Positions 1-5,544 of a stretch of 8,487 nt of DNA are shown here, piece by piece; the first letter of the stretch is position 1; each line of letters begins with the position of its first letter. The DNA lies in assembly GCA_947258735.1 (NCBI GenBank), contig CAMYJJ010000128.1, positions 1 through 8,487 of the forward strand, in the 5' to 3' direction. The DNA is from Thermodesulfovibrionia bacterium. GTDB lineage: Bacteria; Nitrospirota; Thermodesulfovibrionia; UBA6902. Below the pieces are notes generated by a model, which was not told the DNA's origin, did no database searches, and worked only from the letters and a program-made list of their open reading frames with translations. A program made the translations under genes and the position numbers.

Positions 1-125
1 GTGATAATAGTACTACAGCGGACACTCAGGGACTTGGCATCGGAGGGCTGGAATATCCAGATCCTGACAACCCTGGTGAATTTCTCGGTTGGAATACCGG
101 CTGGACAACTGATACTCCGTTCTAA
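1..125 (+). CDS. 3' end of an unidentified protein gene (5' part outside window)
   Basis: The frame that starts at base 3 is open from the left edge and stops with TAA at 123-125, giving 40 residues that end in NTGWTTDTPF. The stretch is rich in Gly, Asp, Pro and Thr, with the segment GLEYPDPDNPGEFLGW and no Cys or Lys, a composition common at the end of exported proteins. I do not recognise a family. I chose this frame over frame 1, which is also open to a TAG at about 133-135, because its product has a more natural composition and it ends 25 bases before a strong terminator. Frame 2 begins with stop codons. The gene points towards the minus-strand glycosyltransferase gene, so the two are convergent. 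Function is unknown. Confidence 0.6.
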   Translation, partial: DNSTTADTQGLGIGGLEYPDPDNPGEFLGWNTGWTTDTPF

Positions 126-150
126 CCTGTACTAGATAGATATACATAAT

Positions 151-185
151 AAGGGGAAGTGGATTATCCACTTCCCCTTTTATAT
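151..185 (+). terminator. Rho-independent terminator of the left-edge gene
   Basis: A perfect 13-bp stem, AAGGGGAAGTGGA (151-163) with TCCACTTCCCCTT (167-179), closes a 3-base loop and runs into a T-rich tail (TTTTATATTTT, from about 177). It lies 25 bases after the TAA of the left-edge gene. The T-rich side is on the plus strand, so it mainly serves that gene. On the minus strand the following bases are not U-rich. Confidence 0.9.
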
Positions 186-197
186 TTTATGATAATC

Positions 198-209
198 CAA
201 TCATGATTG
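198..209. repeat. 12-bp perfect palindrome CAATCATGATTG
   Basis: This is a perfect self-complementary 12-mer about 20 bases after the terminator, in the 196-bp convergent gap between the left-edge gene and the glycosyltransferase gene. No gene starts next to it, so a regulatory role is doubtful and it may be chance in AT-rich DNA. Nothing else is recognisable in 186-381. Confidence 0.25.
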
Positions 210-381
210 ACTAATGAAAGAATTTATTTACATAACGATAATCATGAAAACGAAAGGAGAATGACAACTTAATTTTCAATGTGGTATCGATATGATATTC
301 AGCAAAGATTTAATGAACTTAAAGCAGATGAAAACTGATAAATAAAGACGTTACAGTTATTCCTATATGATACGCCACATA

Positions 382-1311
382 TTAACCGTTATCTTTTAAT
401 ACATACAAAGGCTTACGATCACTTTCATGGTAGGAGCTTACCAGCATTTCCCCAAGCAGCCCCATTCCGATAAGCTGTATTCCAACGATTATTAGTAACA
501 CCCCCAGGAGCAGCAGGGGCCTGTGTCCTATTGATTGACCCGAGAACCATAAAATTGCCATATAGATATTAATTACAAATCCTGCAAGACCGCAGAGGAG
601 TCCTATGGGACCAAACGCCTGCATTGGTTTTGTTGAAAAACTCTGAAGGAATTTAACGGTTATTAAATCCTGTATCACCAGCAATGTTCTGGAGATACCG
701 TATTTAGACTCGCCACGAAGTCTGGGATGATGCATTGTTTCAACCTCTGTTATCTTGACACCATACCAGCTTGCTATAGCAGGGATAAATCGATGTAGTT
801 CTCCGTACATATTCATGTTTTTTACTACTTCTGCCTTAAATGCTTTAAGCCCCGAGCCATAGTCCCTGAGTTGTACCCCTGTGACCTTGCTGATTATCCA
901 GTTTGCAATTATGGAGGGGAACCTGCGTATAACATATGGATCTTTTCTCTTCTTCCTCCAGCCGTTTACTACATCATATTCGCCTATCAAAGATACGAGC
1001 TTGGGAATGTCTTTTGGATCGTTTTGCAGGTCTGCATCTATAGTAACTATTACGTCTCCTTTGGCATGATCAAACCCTGCTGCCCATGCTGCTGCCTTGC
1101 CGAAATTACGTCTGAAACAAAGCAGTCTGACTTTATCATCCTTCTTTTCATAAGGCTCAAGTAATTGAACAGTCCTGTCTGTGCTCCCATCGTCGACAAA
1201 AAGAATTTCATAATCAAAATCCTCCGGATCCAGAGCTGACTTGAGAGCACGGTACAGATCATCTACATTTTCTTCTTCATTGAGTGTTGGTATAACAACA
1301 GAAACCAGCAT
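382..1311 (-). CDS. GT2 family glycosyltransferase, polyprenyl-phosphate sugar transferase type (DPM1/GtrB/ArnC-like)
   Basis: The product has 309 residues, the usual size for membrane-anchored GT2 enzymes that move a sugar from a nucleotide donor to undecaprenyl or polyprenyl phosphate at the cytoplasmic face of the inner membrane. Seen in the sequence: the N-terminal strand VVIPTLNEEENV (5-16), the nucleotide-binding acidic pair in FVDDGSTD (D40, D41), the metal-binding DAD in TIDADLQNDP (D92, D94), the GSGLKAF segment (152-158), HRFIP (173-177), and RLRGESKYG (197-205), which is typical of the DPM1/GtrB group. Two hydrophobic helices follow, at about 231-256 and 265-288, with a short polar tail. 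The ATG is preceded by an AAAGGGAAAG Shine-Dalgarno-like stretch. The donor sugar cannot be told from sequence. A flippase or acceptor glycosyltransferase that would complete a pathway is not in the window. The family call is secure; the exact substrate is not. Confidence 0.93.
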   Translation of the reverse strand: MLVSVVIPTLNEEENVDDLYRALKSALDPEDFDYEILFVDDGSTDRTVQLLEPYEKKDDKVRLLCFRRNFGKAAAWAAGFDHAKGDVIVTIDADLQNDPKDIPKLVSLIGEYDVVNGWRKKRKDPYVIRRFPSIIANWIISKVTGVQLRDYGSGLKAFKAEVVKNMNMYGELHRFIPAIASWYGVKITEVETMHHPRLRGESKYGISRTLLVIQDLITVKFLQSFSTKPMQAFGPIGLLCGLAGFVINIYMAILWFSGQSIGHRPLLLLGVLLIIVGIQLIGMGLLGEMLVSSYHESDRKPLYVLKDNG

Positions 1312-1337
1312 CTTTCCCTTTCATAATTATTGGATTT

Positions 1338-1350
1338 CCTGACGGTCAGG
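1338..1350 (-). promoter_or_regulatory. Possible operator: 13-bp inverted repeat upstream of the glycosyltransferase gene
   Basis: CCTGAC-G-GTCAGG is a perfect inverted repeat with a 1-base centre. It lies 26 bases upstream of the glycosyltransferase start codon, in a 231-bp gap with few other GC-rich words. It could be a protein-binding site or a small leader hairpin. No regulator family is suggested by the sequence, and no second copy was seen in the window. Confidence 0.25.
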
Positions 1351-1542
1351 TTATTTTAGCAGAGATTGTGCATTAATCCCAAGCAGCGAATGATATTTTA
1401 CACATAGAATTGACTGATGAGATGAGGATTAATCGTATCAAATAAATTAATTTAAGAAATTCTGATAGTAACCGTGTTCTCTCGTTAATCGCGTAAAGAA
1501 CAACCCTGCATATTCTTTTGTCAGGGGGAAGGATTGATACTT

Positions 1543-2985
1543 CTATGCCTTTGAAATAAAAATCTGGTTGTAGATGATTCTTGCACTTTCTACGGCATTA
1601 ACTTTGTAAGGATATATTCTGTATCTGTACACATACCCCTTCCAGAACTTTCTTACCGCGTTATACACCGGCTGGAGAGGCAGCTTTATTAAGACATTTT
1701 TTATAAACGGCATGAGCCATGGAAACTCTACAGCAATTCCTATGAGGTGCATTAAATTTTCAAGCTGGGGGCCGTCTTTAAGGTTCAGGGGTATTGTTCC
1801 ATGGTAGGTTTCAGGCATCTTCGTGTCAGGGCTGAAAAAACCGTGTTCTATGGAGTAATCGTATATCGCTGTCTTCGGGTATGGGGTCATCAGGAAAACA
1901 TCACAGAACGTCGGCTTGCATTTAACCGTTAACTCCCATGTCTCCATAGCTGTCTCAAGTGTTTCATGGGGAGCGCCAATGATGTTGTAGAGTGAAAATA
2001 ACACTTTTCTGTCGTGAAGTATTTTAATACCGTTTAATATCTGCTCCTTGGTCATTTTCCTGTTTAACACTTCATTTCTGATAAAATCATTTCCTGATTC
2101 CAGACCTATTCCAATATAAAAAAGGCCTGCCTTAATTAAATCGTCAATGACTTCGGCCTTAATTGTCTCAGGCCTCATAAGGCAATAGAATGGAATTCCA
2201 ATCTCTTTAGGGTACTTTTCCGAAAACTCCTTTACCCATTTAGGGTTTACCGATAGTATTTCGTCCCTGAATATGAGATATTCAATCTTAGGATAATCCC
2301 TTTTCATCTGTTTCAACTCTTCAATGACACAATCAACACTTCTCTGCCGGAAGACCGGATCACCCTTTAAGAGCATTTTGTGCAACTGATGGTTATGACA
2401 GTATGTGCAGTTGAAAGGGCATCCCTGACTGGTCATGACGGTAGCTGTTCTGGCAAGCTGGTAATCTTTATATTTGTTATAAATGCCTCTATCAGGCGGA
2501 GGGAGAATATCAAGGTCCTTGATTAACGGGCGCTGTTCATTTTTGTATATCTTCCCGTCAACCTTGACCCACCAGTTCTTGACATTCGTTATATCTTCAC
2601 CCTTTTCCAGTTTGGAGATAAATTCAGGCATGGCCTCAAATCCCTCACCTCTGCACACTCCGTCTACGCCGTCTTCCTCAATCATTTCAGGTGAAAATGT
2701 CACATGCGGACCGCCAAACATGGCAAAAAATTTATACTTTTGCTTTAATCTTCTGTTCCAGTCCATGTATTCAATATGACCGCCGCTGTACGTTGTATAA
2801 GCAATGATGTCAGGCTTGAATTCACGGACTGTTTTTTCAACTTCTTCATAGTCAATGCCTGCTATAGTGGTCTCATGACCATCCTGCTTCAGCACTGCTG
2901 ATAACCACATAGGGCCAAATGTTACAAAACCACCGCTAAGCAGCATGGTTCTGTCAATATGGGCGATAAATAAAATACGACTCAT
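1543..2985 (-). CDS. B12-binding-domain radical SAM protein, function unassigned
   Basis: The 480-residue product has the two-domain layout of cobalamin-binding-type radical SAM enzymes (the class that includes BchE, HpnJ and many lipid or natural-product methylases and cyclases). The N-terminal Rossmann-like domain (about 1-150) carries FGGPHVTFSPE (90-100) and CRGEGFEAMPEFI (111-123), both typical of this class. It lacks the DxHxxG histidine motif of methionine synthase, which is normal for the class. The radical SAM core starts near 180, with the [4Fe-4S] motif CPFNCTYC (C189, C193, C196). A later core strand reads GIGLESGND. The C-terminal about 90 residues are basic and hydrophobic, with no clear membrane helix. 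The start codon is preceded by CGAGG with a long spacer. Nothing next to it identifies the substrate: the gene sits alone between the YihY-type and glycosyltransferase genes. The C-terminal part might bind a lipid or glycan substrate, but this is inference. Confidence 0.9.
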   Translation of the reverse strand: MSRILFIAHIDRTMLLSGGFVTFGPMWLSAVLKQDGHETTIAGIDYEEVEKTVREFKPDIIAYTTYSGGHIEYMDWNRRLKQKYKFFAMFGGPHVTFSPEMIEEDGVDGVCRGEGFEAMPEFISKLEKGEDITNVKNWWVKVDGKIYKNEQRPLIKDLDILPPPDRGIYNKYKDYQLARTATVMTSQGCPFNCTYCHNHQLHKMLLKGDPVFRQRSVDCVIEELKQMKRDYPKIEYLIFRDEILSVNPKWVKEFSEKYPKEIGIPFYCLMRPETIKAEVIDDLIKAGLFYIGIGLESGNDFIRNEVLNRKMTKEQILNGIKILHDRKVLFSLYNIIGAPHETLETAMETWELTVKCKPTFCDVFLMTPYPKTAIYDYSIEHGFFSPDTKMPETYHGTIPLNLKDGPQLENLMHLIGIAVEFPWLMPFIKNVLIKLPLQPVYNAVRKFWKGYVYRYRIYPYKVNAVESARIIYNQIFISKA

Positions 2986-3028
2986 GATGGTATAACCTCG
3001 TTGGTTGGATTGATAGATGTATTAAAAT

Positions 3029-3058
3029 ATTTTATTTATTTTAAGCCTCTCTTGTCAA
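3029..3058 (-). promoter_or_regulatory. Sigma70-like promoter of the radical SAM gene
   Basis: Read on the minus strand, a perfect -35 box TTGACA (3053-3058) is followed, after 18 bases, by the -10 box TAAAAT (3029-3034). Transcription would begin near 3022, leaving a leader of roughly 37 bases before the ATG at 2985. The -35 box lies inside the 9-bp palindrome CTTGTCAAG (3051-3059), which might also be an operator. This supports a transcription unit separate from the YihY-type gene. Confidence 0.55.
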
Positions 3059-3237
3059 GCAAGGCTGTGAGACGAACTTCTGCTATAAGGGACATAATCT
3101 ATTTGAAATTATCCAAATTATTAATAACTTGCAAGTAATATACTGGTCATATGAATCGGCTCATAAAGGGTAATACTTGAGTGAGGCTTTCCGAGAATCA
3201 ACTGATATAAAGTATTTTCTAGAATCTATTATTTGTT

Positions 3238-3279
3238 ACCCTGAATCATGTGCTGCATGTAATGAGAATGATTCCGGGT
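3238..3279 (-). terminator. Hairpin after the YihY-family gene, possible weak terminator
   Basis: Two 12-base arms (3238-3249 and 3268-3279) pair with a single mismatch around an 18-base loop that can itself form a small CATG/CATG stem. The hairpin begins 8 bases after the stop codon of the minus-strand membrane-protein gene. The minus-strand tail is AACAAATA rather than a U-run, so intrinsic termination in that direction would be weak. On the plus strand the stem runs into TTTT, so it may instead stop antisense transcripts or protect the mRNA end. Confidence 0.35.
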
Positions 3280-3287
3280 TTTAGAAC

Positions 3288-4613
3288 TTATTTAACAATG
3301 TCCTGAAGCGTTTTTGCATTCAAGGCATGTATTGCTGCATTGTCCAGGATTTCAATTACGCTATCAACTTCAGGAATAGTTGTCATCTTAGTTTCAATGA
3401 TCCGGGTTTCGGCATCAGCCATTCGTATTACTTTGAATAAATCATGTAACGAAATCGTACTGATATCCCTTGCAGGCAGGTAAGCAGGAGGGTCATCACC
3501 TGTTTCAAGCAAAAGAGAGTTTCTTTCTAAAAGGAAGAGCGACTCATGGACAGGATCAACCGGGAGTTTCATATGATCTACCAGCTCGTGCAGCGTCCAG
3601 GGCTCTTTATTATGATAAAAATTATAGCCGATATAGTACATAATCATGAAGGCCACTCTTTCCCTTAATCTGTTGCTCAGCATGAACGCTTCTTTATTTG
3701 CATACAGGAATTGCGGGTATTGATAGAAATAAGCAATCTGGGCCCCGATGAGTAAAATAAGCCAGCTGAGATAGAGCCATATAAGAAACATGAGCAGGAT
3801 TGCAAATCCCGAGTAAACGGCAGCGTATTTTGCCGAAGATACAGTAAACGTTGCAAATCCCCATCCGGCAAATTCCCAGAGCACACCGGCTATAAGCCCT
3901 CCAACTATCGCAGATTTAAGATGGACTTTGGTATTGGGAATGAAAACATACAGAAATGTAAATGCAGAACAGACCAATACATACGGCATAAGTTCTACTG
4001 CATAGTAGAAAAAGGTTCCGAATGGTTCAATGGAAATGACTTTTTGAACAATCGTATTGCTCGTAAATGTTGCTGTCAGACCCATTGCAGAGAAGATGAG
4101 GACCGGTCCTATCAAAATTACACTGACGTAATCACTGAATCGGCGGGCAAGTGTCCGCTGTTTTTTAATGCCCCATATCGCATTAAAGGACTTCTCTACT
4201 TTTTGTATGACTGACACGACCGTGTAAAAGAGCATTGCCATACCAATGGAACCAAGCACTCCCACTTTCATGTTTTCAACAAATCCAATGATCTGGGATG
4301 TAATGTCAGTTCCTTTATCTCCAAGAGGTTCAAGAAACCTGAGCAGAAATGGCTCGATTACCTCATTATGAATTCCAAATGCCTTCAGTACAGAAAAACT
4401 TATGGCAATCACAGGAACAATAGATAATAATGTTGTATAAACGAGACTCATTGCCCTCAGCGTCAATTGGCCCTCTGCAAATTCCCGGACGGCCACATAG
4501 ATCAGCCTGATTGTTTTTATGATGAATGCCTTGAACCTGTTGAGCGGAGAAGTATCAATCTCCCAGATCTGCCTGTTAAGGAAATCATTTATTTTTCTTA
4601 TTCCATTTGCCAT
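3288..4613 (-). CDS. YihY/BrkB-family inner-membrane protein with C-terminal extension
   Basis: The 441-residue product matches the YihY/virulence factor BrkB family (once misnamed RNase BN). Six hydrophobic segments can be placed at about 58-79, 115-138, 162-184, 205-225, 236-258 and 268-295. Family-typical stretches are the SLVYTTLLSIVPV segment at the first helix, FIPNTKVHLKSAIVGGLIAG (224-243, just before and into helix five), and YSGFAILLMFLIWLYLSW (267-284) in helix six. The membrane part ends near residue 300. E. coli YihY is about 290 residues, so this protein carries roughly 140 more. That part includes a helical stretch with WTLHELVDHMKLPVDPVHESLFLLERNSLLLET, split here only by position (339-371), which resembles a winged-helix fold. 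The biochemical role of the family is not established. The start ATG has only a weak Shine-Dalgarno-like sequence (GAACTGAAAT), but no better start lies nearby. The gene diverges from the surface-protein gene across an 850-bp gap. Confidence 0.92.
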   Translation of the reverse strand: MANGIRKINDFLNRQIWEIDTSPLNRFKAFIIKTIRLIYVAVREFAEGQLTLRAMSLVYTTLLSIVPVIAISFSVLKAFGIHNEVIEPFLLRFLEPLGDKGTDITSQIIGFVENMKVGVLGSIGMAMLFYTVVSVIQKVEKSFNAIWGIKKQRTLARRFSDYVSVILIGPVLIFSAMGLTATFTSNTIVQKVISIEPFGTFFYYAVELMPYVLVCSAFTFLYVFIPNTKVHLKSAIVGGLIAGVLWEFAGWGFATFTVSSAKYAAVYSGFAILLMFLIWLYLSWLILLIGAQIAYFYQYPQFLYANKEAFMLSNRLRERVAFMIMYYIGYNFYHNKEPWTLHELVDHMKLPVDPVHESLFLLERNSLLLETGDDPPAYLPARDISTISLHDLFKVIRMADAETRIIETKMTTIPEVDSVIEILDNAAIHALNAKTLQDIVK

Positions 4614-5133
4614 ATTTCAGTTCAATTCTAACATAAATAAGTAGCATGAATATTGATAATATGCATTGTACGTTAATGTATTAAATTCCTAATCCTTTGC
4701 CCTCTTAACCATGATATATACATAAATACAGTCCTGACATGAATGGCATTTGCCGTCCAGAATGGAGAAGATTTGAAGAAAGCCATACATATGAATACAG
4801 ATATAACTGCCTTGTGTATGAACTAGAACCATAATCATTACTTAAATTAATACTGATATTAATAAGATTAATTGAAATGAACTGCAATGTATGATAATAA
4901 AAAATATACTAGGAGGACATTTAAATAGGGGATTCCATTAGATCTTGTGTAGAAATAAAGAATGGTTGATCATATAAAACCATACGGCTTCAATGCCAGA
5001 TATAAATAAGATAAATAAAGCTATTAAAATAACTAATTGCTTGTTTGTATAAATTATGTTAAGTTAATCATACACTTTTTTATATTCTAATCTAATAAGT
5101 GTTAAAGAATATTACATTGAAATAGTATTTAAA
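4614..5133. other. AT-rich intergenic region without a recognisable gene
   Basis: About 520 bp of clearly AT-rich DNA lie between the divergent YihY-type gene and the riboswitch promoter. It presumably holds the minus-strand promoter of the YihY-type gene, but no convincing -35/-10 pair was seen. Minor items: a 6-bp inverted repeat ATGGTT (4962-4967) with AACCAT (4978-4983); a weak AATTAAT/ATTAATT inverted repeat near 4843-4873; and a perfect AGGAGG (4911-4916) that is followed by no start codon and soon by in-frame stops. The only longer reading frame (4705-4887, minus) has no protein-like composition. The region could be a decayed gene or simply spacer. Confidence 0.5.
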
Positions 5134-5162
5134 TTGATACATTTAATGTAGTGTAATAGATA
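5134..5162 (+). promoter_or_regulatory. Candidate promoter for the riboswitch and surface-protein transcript
   Basis: TTGATA (5134-5139) and TAGATA (5157-5162) are spaced by 17 bases. The -35 is good and the -10 is poor. Initiation about 7 bases downstream would place the transcript start at the first paired bases of the aptamer (about 5168), as expected for a riboswitch leader. Other AT-rich pairings are possible in this region, so the position is tentative. Confidence 0.35.
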
Positions 5163-5167
5163 CATAT

Positions 5168-5250
5168 TCCTCGATAAAGCCAACCCCTTTGTAATAGGGG
5201 GACGGAAAGTGGCGGGTCTTAATACGTAAGATAGCCGAGCTACCGAAGGA
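5168..5250 (+). promoter_or_regulatory. GEMM-I-type cyclic-dinucleotide riboswitch aptamer (c-di-GMP or 3',3'-cGAMP)
   Basis: The conserved order of the GEMM-I class is present. A P1 5' strand UCCUCG (5168-5173) pairs with CGAAGGA (5244-5250) with one bulged A. Then comes AUAAAGCCAACC, followed by hairpin P2 of CCCC (5184-5187) with GGGG (5197-5200), whose loop contains the GNRA sequence GUAA (5191-5194). The block GACGGAAAG (5201-5209) follows. P3 has CGG (5213-5215) with CCG (5235-5237) at its base, and UCUUA (5217-5221) with UAAGA (5227-5231) above. The stretch AUAGCCGAGCUACCGAA matches the class tail. The block next to P2 has become CCA/UGG (5180-5182 with 5210-5212) in place of the usual GGC/GCC, so pairing is kept by covariation. 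The GGAAAG word, rather than the GCAAAG of the Vibrio Vc2 aptamer, recalls the Geobacter GEMM-Ib (cGAMP) subgroup. That point rests on memory, so the ligand is left open. It precedes the gene for a secreted adhesin-like protein, a common type of target for such switches. Confidence 0.82.
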
Positions 5251-5276
5251 TGCATCTTTGGTAGCTCGGCTTTTTT
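5233..5276 (+). terminator. Intrinsic terminator forming the expression platform of the riboswitch
   Basis: The arm AGCCGAGCTACCGAAG (5233-5248) pairs with CTTTGGTAGCTCGGCT (5256-5271). This gives 16 bp with a single G-U pair and a 7-base loop, followed by six T (5271-5276). The 5' arm contains the P3 base strand and the P1 3' strand of the aptamer, so aptamer and terminator cannot form together. Ligand binding should block the terminator and allow read-through into the gene that starts at 5461, which predicts a genetic ON switch. Confidence 0.92.
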
Positions 5277-5460
5277 ATAAAAAGCCTATGGACTGCATCA
5301 AAATTTACTATGTTTGATTCTTTTAACTGGGGTGAGGATGTCGGACTCTTACAGGTATTCAGTAACGTACATAACATGTTTTCGCCCGTAATGAATTAAT
5401 GAGCAGAAATTATCATTTAAAATTATTAACATTAAATTTTTTTAAAAGGGAGGATAAGAC
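5277..5460 (+). promoter_or_regulatory. Leader between riboswitch terminator and start codon, with strong ribosome binding site
   Basis: The 184-nt leader ends in AAAAGGGAGGATAAGAC before the ATG. GGGAGG (5448-5453) with a 7-base spacer is a near-ideal Shine-Dalgarno site and fixes the start at 5461. A 29-codon frame (5310-5399) lies inside the leader but has no ribosome binding site and is not called. No second promoter or terminator is evident. Confidence 0.7.
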
Positions 5461-5544
5461 ATGAGAGAGAAACTGGCATTGGCGCTGTTCGCAGTGATAA
5501 CAAGTTTATTAATTATTGGTGTTCCGACGGGGAATGTCCTGGCA
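5461..5544 (+). other. Signal peptide of the surface protein
   Basis: Residues 1-28 have two basic residues (R2, K4), a hydrophobic core from about L5 to V21 and a small-residue cleavage motif VLA (26-28) before D29. No lipobox Cys is present, so a type I signal peptidase site is expected and the protein is not a lipoprotein. Confidence 0.85.

Noticed and set aside
241..272. GAAAGGAGA followed by ATG near 260 as a small gene
   Set aside because: The frame ends after three codons and the purine-rich site touches the ATG, so no product is supported.
871..1262. Open frames on both strands overlapping the glycosyltransferase gene (871-1164, 881-1069, 1050-1262)
   Set aside because: They lie inside a gene with clear GT2 motifs and have no protein-like composition or family features of their own.
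1504..1526. Small hairpin CCCTG/CAGGG after the radical SAM gene as a terminator
   Set aside because: The stem is only 5 bp with a 13-base loop and the following minus-strand tail (TTGTTCTTT) is only partly U-rich, so it is too weak to call.
4705..4887. 60-codon minus-strand frame in the AT-rich gap
   Set aside because: Its product is a low-complexity mix of Ile, Asn, Ser, Leu and Tyr without any recognisable motif or convincing ribosome binding site.
5310..5399. 29-codon plus-strand frame in the leader of the surface-protein gene
   Set aside because: There is no Shine-Dalgarno sequence before its ATG and no sign that it is a leader peptide; the main gene already has its own strong site.
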